Counted from the first letter of the stretch, positions 36,209-48,590 are shown. The stretch: 64,000 bases of DNA from Haberlea rhodopensis (GCA_907163345.1 CAJQUN010000032.1:3448424-3512423); one strand, 5' to 3'. Made by a program: numbers and translations. Notes: a model not told the origin generated them from the sequence alone.

Positions 36209-36637
36209 TAGGGGTGAACAAAACATCGGTTAAACCGAATTAAACATCAATTAAATCGAATTAAACGACCGAACCGAATTTCTGAAACATCGGTTCGGTT
36301 AATTTGATTTTCATTTTGTAAAACATCGGTTAATTCGGTTAGGTTTCGATTTTCATTTTAAAAATATCGTTAACCGAAATAATCGATTTGTTTAGTTTTT
36401 TTAAAAAAATTAACTTTTTTTTTAAAATTTTAAAATCAAATTATCTTATTTTTTTATTTTTTTATATTTTTTAAAAATATCGGTTAATTTGGTTACCGAT
36501 TGAAATAACCAATTTTAATTCGGTTCGATTATTTCGGTTTTAATAAATATTCGGTCGATTTGGTTTGGTAAAAATAAAAAAATCGGTTAATTCAATTTCG
36601 GTCTATTTGATTCGGTCGGTTCGAATGCACACCCCTA
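36209..36637. mobile_element. hAT MITE in unit 1
   Basis: Ends TAGGGGTG...CACCCCTA, flanked by an imperfect 8-bp duplication TTTGGCCT/TTTGACCC. Interior is rich in CGGTT/AACCG motifs in both orientations with an A/T core. 429 bp, non-coding. Different interior from the MITE at 6939 but the same terminal octamer. Confidence 0.85.
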
Positions 36638-37215
36638 TTTGACCCTGCCATCGTTAAGGGCCTTACGTGTGTAAAAGACAATATGTATCTCAATCATTGC
36701 CCTTAAAAGCACAGGTGTCATCAATCAACCAAACCGTCGAGGACCGTGCATGAGTGGAAATACAATTTCATCATTAAAATGAACTAATGGACTGGCCTCA
36801 TTTAATCCATAAACATTAGTAAAAGAGGAAATTACACATAGATACCACTTTTTAAAATATATTTCAACTAAATATAACAAAATATTTACTTTTCAACTAA
36901 ATATACCTTTTAAAAAACTTATTTCACATAAGTCCAATTTATTAAACCCTAATCTAATTGGTCAATTTTTATTACTAAATTACCCCTGTTGCAAGAAATA
37001 AAAAGCATCATAAACAATTCACGTAAGTTATTTTTCCACACAACGATTATCGTTGTCCCAAAAATTTTTCATCTAATTCATTGAGCAGCTGATTTCGATC
37101 GTGTTTTAATTCGTTTACTGATTTAGATTGTTCGATCTGTTATATATTGAATTAACTGTAATTTGATCAAATTTTTCTGAGATTTTTATCGTTAATTCTG
37201 ATAGATAACGAAATC

Positions 37216-37389
37216 ATGATTCTTTTGAAATTTAGAGAGGAAACATTGGTTTTGAATGTTAATCCCAGTTTCGAATTCAGTGATTTAATAAGTTGTGCAT
37301 CTGCTAAGTGGTGTGATTTGAATTGTTATAATGCTCGGTTCATTGACATTCAAGAAATGAGCTTGCTCGATTTTATAAAAGAACACTAA
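37216..37389 (+). other. 57-residue junction reading frame, unit 1/2
   Basis: The duplicated MULE start (MILLKFREETLVLNVNPSF) runs through the unit junction in frame into flank sequence (CYNARFIDIQEMSLLDFIKEH) and stops. It is a by-product of the tandem duplication that has kept an open frame; an identical frame occurs at 38707-38880. No evidence that it is expressed. Confidence 0.5.
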
Positions 37390-37697
37390 ATCTGCATTGT
37401 TTGATTTAGATATTTTTGTTGCCAATATCGATCCATCCTTACAAAAGAGGTAAATGACAAAAATCTATCCTTGCAAAAGAGGAAATAACAAAAGGATGTA
37501 AAAAAGGAAATAACAAAATTATATAGGAAAATGTGGTCCCCAAAGGAATCAAAATCAAAACCAAGTCACTGGATTCATTCTAATGTTCTAACCATTAGGC
37601 TATAGGCTGTTTTCGAAAATATGCTTGTAAAAATTATATAATAACAAATATTTTTTGAGGAGGAGCTGCCCAACTCAACCATACATAGATTTGGCCT

Positions 37698-38128
37698 TAG
37701 GGGTGAACAAAACATCGGTTAAACCGAATTAAACATCAATTAAATCGAATTAAACGACCGAACAGAATTTCTGAAACATCGGTTCGGTTAATTTGATTTT
37801 CATTTTGTAAAACATCGGTTAATTCGGTTAGGTTTCGATTTTCATTTTAAAAATATCGTTAACCGAAATAATCGATTTGTTTAGTTTTTTTAAAAAAATT
37901 AACTTTTTTTTTAAAATTTTAAAATCAAATTATCTTATTTTTTTAATTTTTTTATATTTTTTAAAAATATCGGTTAATTTGGTTACCGATTGAAATAACC
38001 AATTTTAATTCGGTTCGATTATTTCGGTTTTAATAAATATTTGGTCGATTTGGTTTGGTAAAAATAAAAAAAATCGGTTAATTCAATTTCGGTCTATTTG
38101 ATTCGGTCGGTTCGAATGCACACCCCTA
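37698..38128. mobile_element. hAT MITE in unit 2
   Basis: Copy of 36209-36637 made by the tandem duplication, not an independent insertion: same flanks and same imperfect target duplication. Confidence 0.85.
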
Positions 38129-38706
38129 TTTGACCCTGCCATCGTTAAGGGCCTTACGTGTGTAAAAGACAATATGTATCTCAATCATTGCCCTTAAAAG
38201 CACAGGTGTCATCAATCAACCAAACCGTCGAGGACCGTGCATGAGTGGAAATACAATTTCATCATTAAAATGAACTAATGGACTGGCCTCATTTAATCCA
38301 TAAACATTAGTAAAAGAGGAAATTACACATAGATATCACTTTTTAAAATATATTTCAACTAAATATAACAAAATATTTACTTTTCAACTAAATATACCTT
38401 TTAAAAAACTTATTTCACATAAGTCCAATTTATTAAACCCTAATCTAATTGGTCAATTTTTATTACTAAATTACCCCTGTTGCAAGAAATAAAAAGCATC
38501 ATAAACAATTCACGTAAGTTATTTTTCCACACAACGATTATCGTTGTCCCAAAAATTTTTCATCTAATTCATTGAGCAGCTGATTTCGATCGTGTTTTAA
38601 TTCGTTTACTGATTTAGATTGTTCGATCTGTTATATATTGAATTAACTGTAATTTGATCAAATTTTTCTGAGATTTTTATCGTTAATTCTGATAGATAAC
38701 GAAATC

Positions 38707-38880
38707 ATGATTCTTTTGAAATTTAGAGAGGAAACATTGGTTTTGAATGTTAATCCCAGTTTCGAATTCAGTGATTTAATAAGTTGTGCATCTGCTAAGT
38801 GGTGTGATTTGAATTGTTATAATGCTCGGTTCATTGACATTCAAGAAATGAGCTTGCTCGATTTTATAAAAGAACACTAA
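38707..38880 (+). other. 57-residue junction reading frame, unit 2/3
   Basis: Same structure as 37216-37389: MULE transposase N-terminus fused in frame to 21 codons from the unit's flank. Open and of identical length, which fits a recent duplication as much as selection. Confidence 0.5.
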
Positions 38881-39189
38881 ATCTGCATTGTCTGAGTTAG
38901 ATATTTTTGTTGCCAATATCGATCCATCCTTACAAAAGAGGTAAATGACAAAAAATCTATCCTTGCAAAAGAGGAAATAACAAAAGGATGTAAAAAAGGA
39001 AATAACAAAATTATATAGGAAAATGTGGTCCCCAAAGGAATCAAAATCAAAACCAAGTCACTGGATTCATTCTAATGTTCTAACCATTAGGCTATAGGCT
39101 GTTTTCGAAAATATGCTTGTAAAAATTATATAATAACAAATATTTTTTGAGGAGGAGCTGCCCAACTCAACCATACATAGATTTGGCCT

Positions 39190-39619
39190 TAGGGGTGAAC
39201 AAAACATCGGTTAAACCGAATTAAACATCAATTAAATCGAATTAAACGACCGAACCGAATTTCTGAAACATCGGTTCGGTTAATTTGATTTTCATTTTGT
39301 AAAACATCGGTTAATTCGGTTAGGTTTCGATTTTCATTTTAAAAATATCGTTAACCGAAATAATCGATTTGTTTAGTTTTTTTAAAAAAATTAACTTTTT
39401 TTTTAAAATTTTAAAATCAAATTATCTTATTTTTTTAATTTTTTTATATTTTTTAAAAATATCGGTTAATTTGGTTACCGATTGAAATAACCAATTTTAA
39501 TTCGGTTCGATTATTTCGGTTTTAATAAATATTCGGTCGATTTGGTTTGGTAAAAATAAAAAAATCGGTTAATTCAATTTCCGTCTATTTGATTCGGTCG
39601 GTTCGAATGCACACCCCTA
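39190..39619. mobile_element. hAT MITE in unit 3
   Basis: Third copy made by the tandem duplication, again with TTTGGCCT and TTTGACCC at its sides. Confidence 0.85.
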
Positions 39620-40493
39620 TTTGACCCTGCCATCGTTAAGGGCCTTACGTGTGTAAAAGACAATATGTATCTCAATCATTGCCCTTAAAAGCACAGGTGT
39701 CATCAATCAACCAAACCGTCGAGGACCGTGCATGAGTGGAAATACAATTTCATCATTAAAATGAACTAATGGACTGGCCTCATTTAATCCATAAACATTA
39801 GTAAAAGAGGAAATTACACATAGATACCACTTTTTAAAATATATTTCAACTAAATATAACAAAATATTTACTTTTCAACTAAATATACCTTTAAAAAACT
39901 TATTTCACATAAGTCCAATTTATTAAACCCTAATCTAATTGGTCAATTTTTATTACTAAATTACCCCTGTTGCAAGAAATAAAAAGCATCATAAACAATT
40001 CACGTAAGTTATTTTTCCACACAACGATTATCGTTGTCCCAAAATTTTTTCATATAATTCATTGAGCAGCTGATTTCGACCGTGTTTTAATTCGTTTACT
40101 GATTTAGATTGTTCGATCTGTTATATATTGAATTAACTGTAATTTGATCAAATTTTTCTGAGATTTTTATCGTTAATTCTGATAGATAACGAAATCATGA
40201 TTCTTTTGAAATTTAGAGAGGAAACATTGGTTTTGAATGTTAATCCCAGTTTCGAATTCAGTGATTTAATAAGTTGTGCATCTGCTAAGTGGTGTGATTT
40301 GAATGACGATGAATTTTGTTCAAATACTCAATCGATGGGCACCCTTATTGTTGTTTGAGTAATGAAATTGATATTAGAAATATGTTTTTGTTGTGTAAGA
40401 TGATCAATCTTTGTATGTTGACAGTGCATGATTTGATTGTAATGCTTCATTGTTGAGGTCTGTTGATGAAGGTGGCGGTAGTTTACCGATTGT

Positions 40494-40655
40494 GTCTAGA
40501 GGTGCATGTGACATACATGCACCGCTAGATACAATTGCATGTGATATAAAATTTTTGACAGAGTCAAGCGGTATATGCAATATACATGCACCTCTAGAGT
40601 CTATTTTTGCCCGTGATTTACATGCATCAATAGAATCAGGTGGTGCACATATATC
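40494..40655 (+). repeat. Palindrome copies inside the transposase coding sequence
   Basis: Three copies of the GGTGCATGT...ACATGCACC inverted repeat, or its decayed form, lie in frame in the long exon of mudrA and are translated as ACDIHAPLDTI, GICNIHAPLESI and ARDLHASIES. They sit between the N-terminal region and the DNA-binding domain, where a linker would be. Confidence 0.8.
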
Positions 40656-41443
40656 GACAAAACAAATTTGCAGTTCACCATCAGGTTTAGGATTTGATTC
40701 AGAATATCGAAGATGCAACATTAAAGGGAAGGAAAAGTTGTTGTTATGTTCTGGATGGTCATCAATTATTAGTAGGGTGGGTCAAGTATTTAGGGGTGGT
40801 GTTGAAGAGTTTCGAAGTGAGTTGAGTAAATATTCCATGGAGGTTGGTTTTGATTACAACTATGTGAAAAATAATAAAGATAGAGTAGTTGCTGAATGTT
40901 CTAGGAAGCATGTTGGTGGGTGTGGTTGGTTTGTGAGTGCCAACATTTCACGTGTAAATGGTTCTTTCTACATAAAGAAATTGAACAACATTCACATTAG
41001 TGGTCTACGAATCATGAAAGACAAATCAAAAAGGATTGTTTCACATTTAATATCAGAAATTATTTGCGAACGAGTCAGTTCCAATCCAAACTTTTCTGCT
41101 AGGTCTGTAATGGAGTTAATGAAAAAAGATTGTGGATTGGATATAACGTACATTAAGGCATGGAGAAGTGTGGAGAAGGCTAGGTCTACTGCTTTTGGAA
41201 ATTATGATGAGTCTTTCAAGGAGCTGAAGTGGTACATCGCTGCGGTGAAGACGACTAATGTTGGGAGTTTTGTAGAGCTTGAAGTTGACGATTGTAACCG
41301 ATTCATCCGTTTATTTGTGTCGTTTCGTGCTTGTATGGATGGTTTTAAATTTTGTCGCCCTGTGTTATTTCTTGATGGAACTTTTTTGAAATCCCGTTTC
41401 AAGGGCATACTTCTGTCAGCTACTGCAAAGGATGGGAGTCAAG

Positions 41444-41892
41444 GTAAGATGCAACAATATTATAATGTAAATGAGATATTACATGCACCGGTTACGCGTA
41501 TATAACATGTTGCAGGATATATAAACTAATCGGATCGAATGCGGTGCATGTAATATACATGCACCGCTAGTCTATCGGTGCATATATATTACATGCACCG
41601 ATAGAACTTGGCGTCTCTAACATTTAGTACTACATATGCATGTAACTGAGAATCGGTGCATGTATATTACATGCACCGCAAGTCTATCGGTGCAATATAT
41701 TACATGCACCAATAGAACTTGGCGCCTCTAACATTTCGCACTACATATTCATGTACTGAGAATCGGTGCATGTATATTACATGTACCGATAGAACTTGGT
41801 GTCTCTAACATATACCACTAAAGGTTATATAAGTGCATCATATAACATAAATTGTATTTTTTGCTTTATATTTTTTGATTATTTATTTGTAG
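41444..41892 (+). repeat. Transposase intron filled with palindromes
   Basis: This 449-bp GT-AG intron holds at least five copies of the same inverted repeat (for example TATCGGTGCATATATATTAC and its mirror), with 'AACTTGG(C/T)G(T/C)CTCTAACAT' spacers repeating about every 115 bp. Confidence 0.85.
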
Positions 41893-42959
41893 GGTTGTTC
41901 CCCTTGGCTTTTGCTGTTGTGGACTCAAAGATTTTTGATAATTGGTGTTGGTTTCTATCTTGCTTGAGCAAGATTGTAGATAATGGTGGAGATATTGTTT
42001 ATATACCTGTTGTGTTTGGACCTTCTCCAAAACGCTTTTTTTGTCTTTATCATTTGAAATGCAACCTCCGTGACAGATATGCTGGCAAACATTTTTCGAA
42101 CTAGTTTCGGGAAAGGATGTGTTACTTGTTGGATGAGTGTGTATATTCACCGACGGTGGCTATTTTCACAGAGAAGCTTGCTATTTTGAAACGAGGAGGT
42201 GGTTCAATTGTAGAAGGGTTTTTACAGGGTCTATCTTTGGAGAAATGGACAAATGCTTACTCATGCGGCATGCGATATGGAGAGATGTAATCAAATGCAG
42301 CAGAGTCTTTCAATCTTGGATATTAGAGGCAAGGGGTCTGCCTATTACTCACGTGGTGGATTGTATCCGGGTAGCTGATGAGCTGGTTTTATGATAGGAG
42401 ATCAATGGCTGCACGATGGAGTGGGGTTCTGTGTGCGAAGATGGAAAAGAAATGGTCTTTTTTACGAAAATCAAGGTCGTGCATGGAATGTGAAGATGTC
42501 TTCTGACTGTTGTTTCGAGGTGTTTTTATATCCTTCAGTTACTGTGCGCCTTGATATTCGTACGTGTACTTGCTATCAGTGGTAGCTTGTTGGATTCCCA
42601 TGTCCTCATGCGATTGCTGTATTTAGGAGGAACAAGATGGTCATAGATGAAGTTGTTGATGTATATTTCCATGTTCGTACTTATAAGAGTTGCTATGAAG
42701 TTATAATTCCGATTCCAGGACGTTCAAGTGATGAATTTGCTCAGATTGTCATGGATATGAATATTTTATCACCACAAACAAAAAGACAACCGGATCGTCC
42801 AAAGAAGAGGACAATTAGATCCAAAGGTGAAAACATTCGACAGTTGCGTTGTAGTCGGTGTAAAAAATATGGACATAATAGGAAGACTTGTAAGGAACCT
42901 ATTTGATATTTTTTGTAAGTTTATGTTGAACAAAATTTAATTGCAGAAATTATTTGTTT

Positions 42960-44390
42960 GATTTGTTATTGGTTATTTAACATTATGATACAAATACATG
43001 CATCATTTCTGTCTATAGTTGCATGTAACGTGCACCTATAGATTTAAGTTTCACATATAGGTGCATGTCATATACATGCACCAAAAGATTCAAGTTGAAC
43101 ATGGATAAATGAAAATGTGTATTCTATCGGTGCATGTGATATACATGCACCAATAGAAACAAAATGTTAATGCATGTTTGTTTATATGCATCGTTGATTT
43201 GAATAACAAAAGTAAACAAATACATGCACCGCTTCTCTCTACAGGTGAATGTGATTCACATGCACCGATACAAAAACATTTGAATTGATATATGTTATTT
43301 ACATGCACCGGTTGATTCAAGTTGTTCATATTGTATAAATGCAACTTTGTTTTATGCTTGTGTATCTATATGTATCATTAGTACATATCATGTAAAATAA
43401 TCATAAAAATTTATTCAAGCATTGCATGTTATATAATTGCAACTAAAGGTCTATCGATGCATGTGATGCACCGATAAAAAATGTTGGATAAATGCAATTA
43501 ATGAATTATCGGTGCATGTATATCACATGCACCTATAGAAACAAAATTTAAATTAATGATTGTGTACTTACATTCATCGTTAGTACATATCAAGTAAAAT
43601 AATTATAAAAGATATATTCAAGCCTCGCATGTTGGATAAATGCAACTAATAGTCTACCGGTGCATGTGAAATCACATGCACCGATACAAAAAAAATTGAA
43701 TTGATACATGTTATTTACATGCACCGGTTGATTCAAGTTGTTCATATTATATAAATGCAACTTTGTTTTATGCTTGTGTATTTACATGCATCGTTAGTAC
43801 ATATCAAGTAAAATAATCATAAAAGATTTATTCAAGCATTGCATGTTATATAAATGCAACTAAAGGTCTATCGGTGCATGTGATATCACATGCCCCGATA
43901 GAAAATGTTGGATAAATGCAATTAATGAGCTATCGGTGCATGTATATCACATGCACCTATAGAAACAAAATTTTAATTAATGCTTGTGTTTTTACATGCA
44001 TCGTTAGTACATATCAAGTAAAATCATTATAAAAGATATATTCAAGCCTCGCATGTTGGATAAAATCAACTAATGGTCTACCGGTGCATGTTATCACATG
44101 CACCGATAAAATTTTTTTGAATTGGTACATGTTATTTACATGCACCGGTTGATTCAAGTTGTTCATATTGTATAAATGTAACTTTGTTTTATGCTTGTGT
44201 ATTTACATGCATCGTTAGTACAACTAAAATCATCATAAAAGATTTATTCAAGCATTGCATGTTATATAATTGCAACTAAAGGTCTATCGGTGCATGTGAT
44301 TTCACATGCACCGATAAAAAAAATGTGAATATTTGCATGTTATTTACATGCACCGATTGAAACCAAATGTGAATTAATGTTTGTGTATCA
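42960..44390. repeat. Palindromic satellite, block 1
   Basis: Monomers of about 200-220 bp, each with the landmark CGTTAGTACATATCAAGTAAAAT and one or two palindromes centred on GGTGCATGTGATATCACATG. About six monomers, starting near 43.0 kb. No Ulp1-type protease or other coding sequence was found in it. Confidence 0.88.
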
Positions 44391-44429
44391 AGCAAAATCA
44401 TTAGAAAAGTATAATGCAATTGACTTACA

Positions 44430-47110
44430 TCGTTGGCAAGAGGTACATCGTGAAGGATTTCAGCAATATCCGATACAAATAACTTTCTGTTGGTGGATTT
44501 GTCTTTCCAGATAAGTCCCCTGCACACAGTCGAAGAGTCAGTGTCAAGGAAGTGTTGTTTAATTAAATTATACGTACCATTTTCCATGTGTCTTGTTTAT
44601 ATTCATTATGTAAGAGTTTCTTCTGTTGTTAAGAGCTTCATGGTAGGCATTGTGGTTTTGAACTTGAGCGGTCCATTATCTTTTTTCGCCTTCCCTTTTT
44701 GTTTATTGTCGCTGACGAAATCATCATCTCTCAGCTCTAGATCTATTAGGTGTACCTTTGTCTTTCAGACTTTGTATTGATTCCACTTCTGCATACTTTT
44801 TATCTCCCTCTTCGTCGTTTTTCTTGGTCCTCTTTGCCTTCCTCTTATCAGGGTATGTGTGGTCCATCTCCATTTTTTACTGCCTGTCCACCCTTTTCTT
44901 GATCCTCTTCACAATGGATGTTTGTTCTTGCTTTTCTTTAAAGATCCGTTCTTGTTCTGCATTAATGATGAAGGAGGCAACTTTGACATCGAGAAGCTCA
45001 TTTTTCAGTGAATTATTCTCATCATTTACCCTTTCAAGGCCCGCATAGAGTTGTGTTATTATAGTTTCAAGCTCATCTTTCTTTCTTTTTTTTCATTTCT
45101 TCGTAAGTATCTTTAATTTCTTTAATTTGCTCGTCTCTCAGAAAAAGATTTGTTTTTGTTTCTTTCAGCTTGGTTGTTAGTTCCGCATATTCAAAAAATT
45201 GCGGTGTTGGAATTGTTTCTTGCTCATGATAAAAGGAATCAACAATGTTCTTCAGTTCTGTTATTTCATTATCCTTTGTCATGAGCGTCAACTTCATTTC
45301 TTCAATCTCTGTTACAAGTAATGCAGCTTGAAGAATTTTTTGGGCTTATGTGGCATCAAGTTCATTCATTTCTTCAGATAGATTGGCGACATTTTCTTCG
45401 TTCTGGGCTGGTTCCTCATCAATAGCTACATCCACCATGTTGCCCTCCATTTCAATGTATTCATCATTATTATATTTTCCTCTGTACTTTGTTGCTTCTG
45501 TTCCATGAGGACTCCAGCAATGGTGGAGTCCGCTCTTGTCAAATATTCAGCTGTTTTTCTGTTTGCATTCAAATCGGGAAGTTGATATGTCATTGGAGAT
45601 TCTGTAGCACAAGCAATGGCTTTATTCAGCATCTCATCTTCTTCAACATAAACTTTCAGATGTTTTTTTACTATCTGCAATTGAATTGTTGCAAGTCTAG
45701 TTAAATTGCATGCACCGGCATAGTTTCATTGCATGCACCAGCGTAGTTAAATTGCATGAACCTAATGAACTACCGGTGCATGTATATTACATGCATCGAT
45801 AGAAACAAAATATTATTTAATGCTTGTGTATTTACATGCATCGTTAGTACATATCAAGTAAAATCATTATAAAATATATATTCAAGCCTCACATGTTGGA
45901 TAAATGCAACTAATGGTCTACCGGTGCATGTGAAATCACATGCACCTATAGAAAAAAATATGAATTGGTGCATGTGTATTTACATGCACCGATTGATTCA
46001 AGTTGTTCATGTTTGATAAATGCAACTTTGTTTTATGCTTGTGTATTTATATGCATCGTTAGTACATATCAAGTAAAATCATTATAAAGATTTATTCAAG
46101 CATAGCATGTTATATAACTGCATGCACCAGTATCGAAAAATTGCATTCACCAGCATAGTTAAATTGAATGTACAAGAAACTTACATAATCACGGGCGAGC
46201 CCTTTGATGTCAATGTTTTGAATCCTTTCGTAAAAATCCTCAAGATTCCATTTAAGGAACCTTGGGATAAGGTTGCGCTGGACTGGATTTATGAGCTCTG
46301 TCTTCTCACATAACAAATACTGCAAAGTATATAGAATTGATGTTATTATAAAAACATGAAGAAATAATTGTTGTTTAAAGATTCATTATAAATACTTCTT
46401 ACAGGTAGTAATAGAACACAACCGGAGTGTTTTTCAGAGTCAGACTGCATCAGGCTGTTGAGCAATGTATTCAATATGTGTTTGGACCAGTCGTAGCTGC
46501 AAATCATGTCCAGGTCCTCAACAACCTATGTGTACGCCCATGGAATGTTCGATGATTTTGTTGATATGAAAAAGGCTGCAAGAATGTATAGAGCACCAAA
46601 CGAGCAACGTCATTGACATCAGTATCAATGTTGCTTTGTACCTTTATTTTCAATTTTTTTGTAGATTAAACTCTTGCTCATCCTTATGTCTTTTTTATCT
46701 CCTTTCTTTTCTGGAAAGCATCTATATAAGAATTCTGTACGTTTGTAATCCTGAACCTGCATATCGATGTCTTCTTTACCATCTCTTATTCCAAAGAGTA
46801 TACACACGTCATTTGTCCTGATTTTCATTGTATATAATCCGAATGTGAAATCTTGAGATTTTCTGTTGAAGCAGCCAATGATGTCTTTTACTAATATGTC
46901 ACGCTTTTTGCAATGATCGAGGACAATTATATTGGAAAAAATGGAGTTCAGTAAAGGCCAGAACGGTGTCTTCATTAGCACTCTGATGTGAACTTGACTG
47001 AGTTCAAGTGCCTTTATCTATGTTATAACTGCCTGTAGGTTGGCCCGATATGTGGTTTGTTTATTCCATTTTTTGTAATTTCTTCTGAGCTTGGTGATGA
47101 TGGAGGTGTA
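44430..47110 (-). pseudogene. MULE-2 accessory gene remnant (DUF1985/Ulp1-associated type)
   Basis: Minus-strand exon-like pieces, high to low: about 47110-46625 (KLRRNYKKWNKQTTYRANLQ, a TAG, then MKTPFWPLLNSIFSNIIVLD and FTFGLYTMKIRTNDVCILFG); about 46600-46402 (LYILAAFFISTKSSNIPWAY, stop, VVEDLDMICSYDWSKHILNT, then a GTAAGA donor); 46320-46190 (YLLCEKTELINPVQRNLIPR); 45680-45430; 45297-45073 (coiled coil, about 70 residues); 44587-44430 (LIWKDKSTNRKLFVSDIAEI, then a GTAAGT donor). The first two match the N-terminal part of proteins that MULEs often carry, some fused to a Ulp1-like peptidase. No peptidase domain is present here. The spaces between pieces are largely satellite. A possible 5' exon is at 48800-48585. 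Confidence 0.55.
45705..46150. repeat. Palindromic satellite, block 2
   Basis: Two monomers of the same satellite in the presumed intron between two accessory-gene pieces, with palindromes near 45770, 45920 and 45970. Confidence 0.85.
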
Positions 47111-47149
47111 ACTGAGAGAAAATTTTATGTTACTTAAAAAACTAAAACA

Positions 47150-48410
47150 ATGAATATAATAAATTGAGTTCATCGGTGCGTGTAGATAGTCTGCATGTAT
47201 TTACTAACGATGCATGTAAATACACAAGCATTAATTCACATTTTGTTTTTTTAGTACATATCAAGTAAAATCATAATAAAAGATATATTCAAGTCTCACA
47301 TGTTGGATAAATGCAATTAAAGAACTATCGTTGCATATATATCACATGCACCGATAGAAACAAATGTCAAATATTTACATGTTGGATGTTTTATATCGGC
47401 GCATGCATTATACACATGCACCGATAGAAACCAACTGTGAATTAATGATTGTGTACATGTATCGTTAGTACATATCAAGTAAAATCATTATAAAAGATTT
47501 ATTCAAGCATAATATGTCGATAAATGCAACTAATGGTATACCGGTGCATGTGAAATCACATGCACCGATAGAAAAAAATGTGAATCGGTGCATGTGTATG
47601 TACATGCACCGATACATTCAAGTAGTTCATGTTGTATAAATGCAACTGTTTTTTTCGGTACGTGTATTATACACATGCACCAATAGAAATAAACTGTGAA
47701 TCAATGCTTGTGTATTTACATGCATCGTTAGTACATATCAACTAAAATCATAATAAAAGATATATTCAAGCTTCGCATGTTGGATAAATGCTATTAAATA
47801 ACTATCGGTGCATGTATATCACATGCACCAATAGAAACAAATGTCAAATATATACATGTTGGATAAATGCAATGTTTTTATATCGGTGCATGTATTATAC
47901 ACATGCACCGATAGAAACCAACTGTGAATTATTAATTGTGTATTTACATGCATCGTTAGTACATATCAAGTAATCATTATAAAAGATTTATTCAAGCATC
48001 ATATGTCGATAAATGCAACTAATGGTATACCGGTGCATGTGAAATCACATGCACCGACAGAAAAAAATCTGAATTGGTGCATGTGTATTTACATGCACCG
48101 ATACATTCAAGTAGTTCATGTTGGATAAATGCAACTGTTTTTTTCGGTGCGTGTATTATACACATGCACCAATAGAAACAAACTGTGAATCAATGCTTGT
48201 GTATTTACATGCATCGTTAGTACATATCAAGTATGTACACATATGTAACACTTTAGCATGAAAACTAAAAAGATGTTCCATTGGTCTCAATTTGTTCATG
48301 TAGTGTTAATACAACAGATTAAGATTTTAAAAAGTTGGTGTATGTAATATAAATGCAAGATCAGAGTCTTACGGTGCATGTTAATTACATGCACCGATAG
48401 ACTCATGTTA
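47150..48410. repeat. Palindromic satellite, block 3
   Basis: About five monomers with the landmark GTTAGTACATATCAAGTAAA and palindromes at about 47325, 47395, 47540, 47580, 47650, 47805, 47895, 48030, 48080, 48145 and 48370. Two halves (47.2-47.7 and 47.7-48.2 kb) are especially alike, a ~470-bp higher-order repeat. The block separates the accessory gene body from its likely 5' end. Confidence 0.88.
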
Positions 48411-48498
48411 CTTTAGAATAAAAAACTAAAAACATTTCTTAATGCGGTGTTAATAAGGTATTCAATAGTACTCATGCATTATAGACACAAGCACTTAC

Positions 48499-48590
48499 AG
48501 TAACACACAAATAGTTTAATATGTGAAAACCCTAGATTAATGATTACCAAATAGTTTAATATGTGAAAACCCTAGATTAATGATTACCAG
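48499..48590. repeat. Two-copy 42-bp direct repeat
   Basis: AATAGTTTAATATGTGAAAA followed by CCCTAGATTAATGATTACCA occurs twice in tandem. It lies just before the possible 5' exon of the accessory gene. Confidence 0.85.

Larger units (their letters stand above)
35831..40301. repeat. Three tandem copies of a 1.49-kb unit
   Basis: Copies are 35831-37320, 37321-38811 and 38812-40301, starting AATTGTTATAATG(G/C)TCGGTT and ending TAAGTGGTGTGATTTG. They differ by only a few substitutions and homopolymer lengths. Each unit contains about 370 bp of unique flank, a hAT MITE of about 430 bp, further flank, the sequence TTAGTAAAA, and the first ~495 bp of the MULE that continues after copy 3. The MULE coding start is therefore present three times, with only the last copy joined to the rest of the gene. 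Confidence 0.95.
40197..42906 (+). pseudogene. MULE-2 transposase (mudrA-like), inactivated
   Basis: N-terminus MILLKFREETLVLNVNPSFE, then a one-base shift near 40320 into KYSIDGHPYCCLSNEIDIRN. A long frame (to 41443) holds the MuDR DNA-binding domain (VGQVFRGGVEEFRSELSKYS, CGWFVSANI) and the first catalytic Asp (PVLFLDGTFLKSRFKG). An intron with GT/AG ends (41444-41892) joins SQ-G to LFPLAFAVVDS. The second catalytic Asp region, normally 'SDR', is missing between NGGDIVYIPVV and KRFFCLYHLKCNLRDRYAG, so the enzyme cannot work. Later come stops and frame changes, a SWIM finger with Trp turned to TAG (CTCYQW, stop, GFPCPHA near 42570-42615) and a zinc knuckle (CSRCKKYGHNRKTC) at the end. Confidence 0.9.

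Noticed and set aside
43000..48400. Palindromes as tRNA, snRNA or microRNA genes
   Set aside because: The inverted repeats are too short for microRNA precursors, have no promoter boxes, and come as a dispersed family.
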